NCBI GenBank assembly: GCA_022567775.1
Contig: JADFGH010000123.1
Coordinates: 1 to 6,850 of the forward strand
Origin: Pseudomonadota bacterium
GTDB lineage: Bacteria; Pseudomonadota; Gammaproteobacteria; Steroidobacterales; Woeseiaceae
Reading direction: 5' to 3'
DNA: 6,850 nt
Below, piece after piece: positions 5,796 through 6,850 of the stretch (position 1 is its first letter; each line of letters starts with the position of its first letter). Made by a program: the position numbers and the translations under genes. The notes beneath the pieces are model-generated. The model did not search any database. It saw only the letters and a program-made list of their open reading frames with translations, and was not told where the DNA came from.

Positions 5796-6802
5796 GGCCG
5801 TCCGCCCTTAAGATACAGCAACGCGCTTTCCATCGTACATGGCGCCTGGATGACCTCACGATCGGCAAGTTTTTTCCAGCGGTGATTGAATACCACCGGC
5901 TCGGTGAAATAGACCGGGTCGGTTACGGTTATTTCAACCATCAGGTACAGGCCATCATCACTCAGCGTAAAGCGCTCCACGAGATGTTTCTTCTCGCTGG
6001 AGTTGATACCGGTGTGAGTGCCCCACTGGTCCGCAATAAAATTCGTTGTTTCGACGATGAATTCGTCGCCCTCGAAGCGGCCAACGGAGTAGCCCATCTT
6101 TGACGGCTCTCCGGGCTCATGCCCGGCATCGAGATAGACAATTCGTTTTTCCTTCATCAATTCGCGTTCCATGACGACAGTGTTTTCGTCCGGGCGCGTG
6201 AATGACACCGGATACGGCACGATCATCGACTTCGGCGGACCAGGATTGCCGCAGGTAACCATCGGGTTCTGGTCCTCATGGAAATTATCGACCATCTCCT
6301 GGCCGGCGGCAGACAACGGCCAGCCGACAGGCGGTGTGTAATGTGGCTTGAATCCGCCAACGTCGTTACGCCGCCAAAGTCCCGTGAAGTCTGTCGATGG
6401 CTCGATGATCTCCACGGCACCTTGTTCAGTGCCTATGCGCGTGCCGTCAGGGCGTTCCGCCCAGATCAGGCTCGTATAAGGACGGGACTTGTCAAAGTCA
6501 TGCGATCCGTACCATATGATTCGATCGCCCGGCTTGAACGTGTCCCTGTCCCAGCCCTTGCCTTTCATGGCAGGCGGATGCTCCATCTCGATACTGAATT
6601 CGACGATCTCGCCATTCTCGTTCGGCGCGTCCACCTTCAGGTAGACGTGTGGCATCGTCCAGCCGTACTTCACAACGATACCCTTGTAGGTGCGTTTGTC
6701 GTCTTTATCAATCGTCGCATGTGAGTGATGCGCTGCTGCCGCAAAAGACAACAGGACTGTCAGGGTCAGCACCGCTGTGCACAATGGTTTATGAACTCGC
6801 AT
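5792..6802 (-). CDS. Secreted DUF6152-type protein with conserved C-terminal domain
   Basis: This 336-residue protein starts at the second of two nearby ATGs (6800-6802). GAGGGG lies 7 nt upstream of it, but only 1 nt from the first ATG at 6808. A signal peptide (1-24, ending SFAAAA) is followed by HHSHATIDKD, the AHHS-type mature start seen in DUF6152 proteins. The DUF6152 domain spans about 25-124 (YKGIVVKYGWTMPHVYLKV, 39-57; KPGDRIIWYGSHDFDKSRP, 90-108). The second part (about 135-330) has TGLWRR (140-145), FTRPDENTVVMERE (201-214), GYSVGRFEGDEFIVETTNF (237-255) and APCTME (320-325). This two-part arrangement is recurrent in secreted proteins of unknown function. Two cysteines (184 and 322) remain in the mature protein and could pair. 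The stop codon TAG lies in the repeat arm. It is probably periplasmic; no reaction is known. Confidence 0.85.
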   Translation of the reverse strand: MRVHKPLCTAVLTLTVLLSFAAAAHHSHATIDKDDKRTYKGIVVKYGWTMPHVYLKVDAPNENGEIVEFSIEMEHPPAMKGKGWDRDTFKPGDRIIWYGSHDFDKSRPYTSLIWAERPDGTRIGTEQGAVEIIEPSTDFTGLWRRNDVGGFKPHYTPPVGWPLSAAGQEMVDNFHEDQNPMVTCGNPGPPKSMIVPYPVSFTRPDENTVVMERELMKEKRIVYLDAGHEPGEPSKMGYSVGRFEGDEFIVETTNFIADQWGTHTGINSSEKKHLVERFTLSDDGLYLMVEITVTDPVYFTEPVVFNHRWKKLADREVIQAPCTMESALLYLKGGRP

Positions 6803-6809
6803 GATCATT

Positions 6810-6815
6810 CCCCTC
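6810..6815 (-). promoter_or_regulatory. Ribosome binding site deciding the start of the DUF6152-type gene
   Basis: GAGGGG on the minus strand lies 7 nt before the ATG at 6800-6802 and only 1 nt before the ATG at 6806-6808, favouring the inner start. No promoter can be recognised in the remaining bases up to 6850, so the promoter, or an upstream co-transcribed gene, lies outside the window. Confidence 0.6.
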
Positions 6816-6850
6816 AGGATCCGGGTCGCATTCCTGGCAGCGCCTCGTTA

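Noticed and set aside
6278..6724. Plus-strand open frame of 148 codons
   Set aside because: It is antisense to the DUF6152 domain coding region, with no recognisable features.

Overview
The window looks like chromosomal DNA of a free-living, probably marine or soil, gammaproteobacterium. This is inferred from the moderately GC-rich coding style, the exported protein families, and REP-like intergenic palindromes with a GTAGGAG head; the species cannot be named from the sequence. Six protein genes fill almost all of it. Five are on the minus strand and one on the plus strand. There are no rRNA, tRNA or CRISPR features and no transposase gene.

Minus strand, in transcription order (right to left). 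A secreted DUF6152-type protein (5792-6802) is followed by a palindrome-rich spacer (5671-5795), then a secreted DUF4159 protein (4892-5626, possibly starting at 5647). After a plus-strand interruption comes a tight three-gene operon: a second DUF4159 protein (3255-4040), a 744-residue membrane-anchored VWA protein with an amidotransferase-like region (999-3233), and an exported caspase/legumain-like protein (88-1002) whose TTG start overlaps the VWA stop codon. A REP-like hairpin (8-80) closes the operon.

Plus strand. A CPBP (CAAX protease/bacteriocin-processing) intramembrane protease gene (4195-4914) sits between the two DUF4159 paralogues. A perfect 25-bp inverted repeat with a GGGGACAG core precedes it, and an 11-bp copy of that core lies inside its last codons. 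This suggests that a ~0.8-kb cassette entered a once continuous DUF4159-DUF4159-VWA-caspase-like operon, and that the protease took its last codons and stop from the flanking DUF4159 gene.

Functional reading. DUF4159 and VWA/amidotransferase-like proteins are known companions in bacterial envelope gene clusters, often with MoxR and DUF58 genes, which are not in this window. All three operon proteins have no cysteine at all, although two resemble folds whose enzymes use a cysteine nucleophile. The VWA protein keeps a complete metal-binding MIDAS motif and the caspase-like protein keeps an EF-hand-like loop. I infer a periplasmic, metal-dependent binding or sensing complex built of pseudo-enzymes rather than a protease or amidotransferase system. 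The most notable points are the cysteine-less caspase-like protein, the putative protease cassette, a possible ATC start codon for the second DUF4159 gene, and a cloverleaf-like repeat with a compensatory base-pair change.
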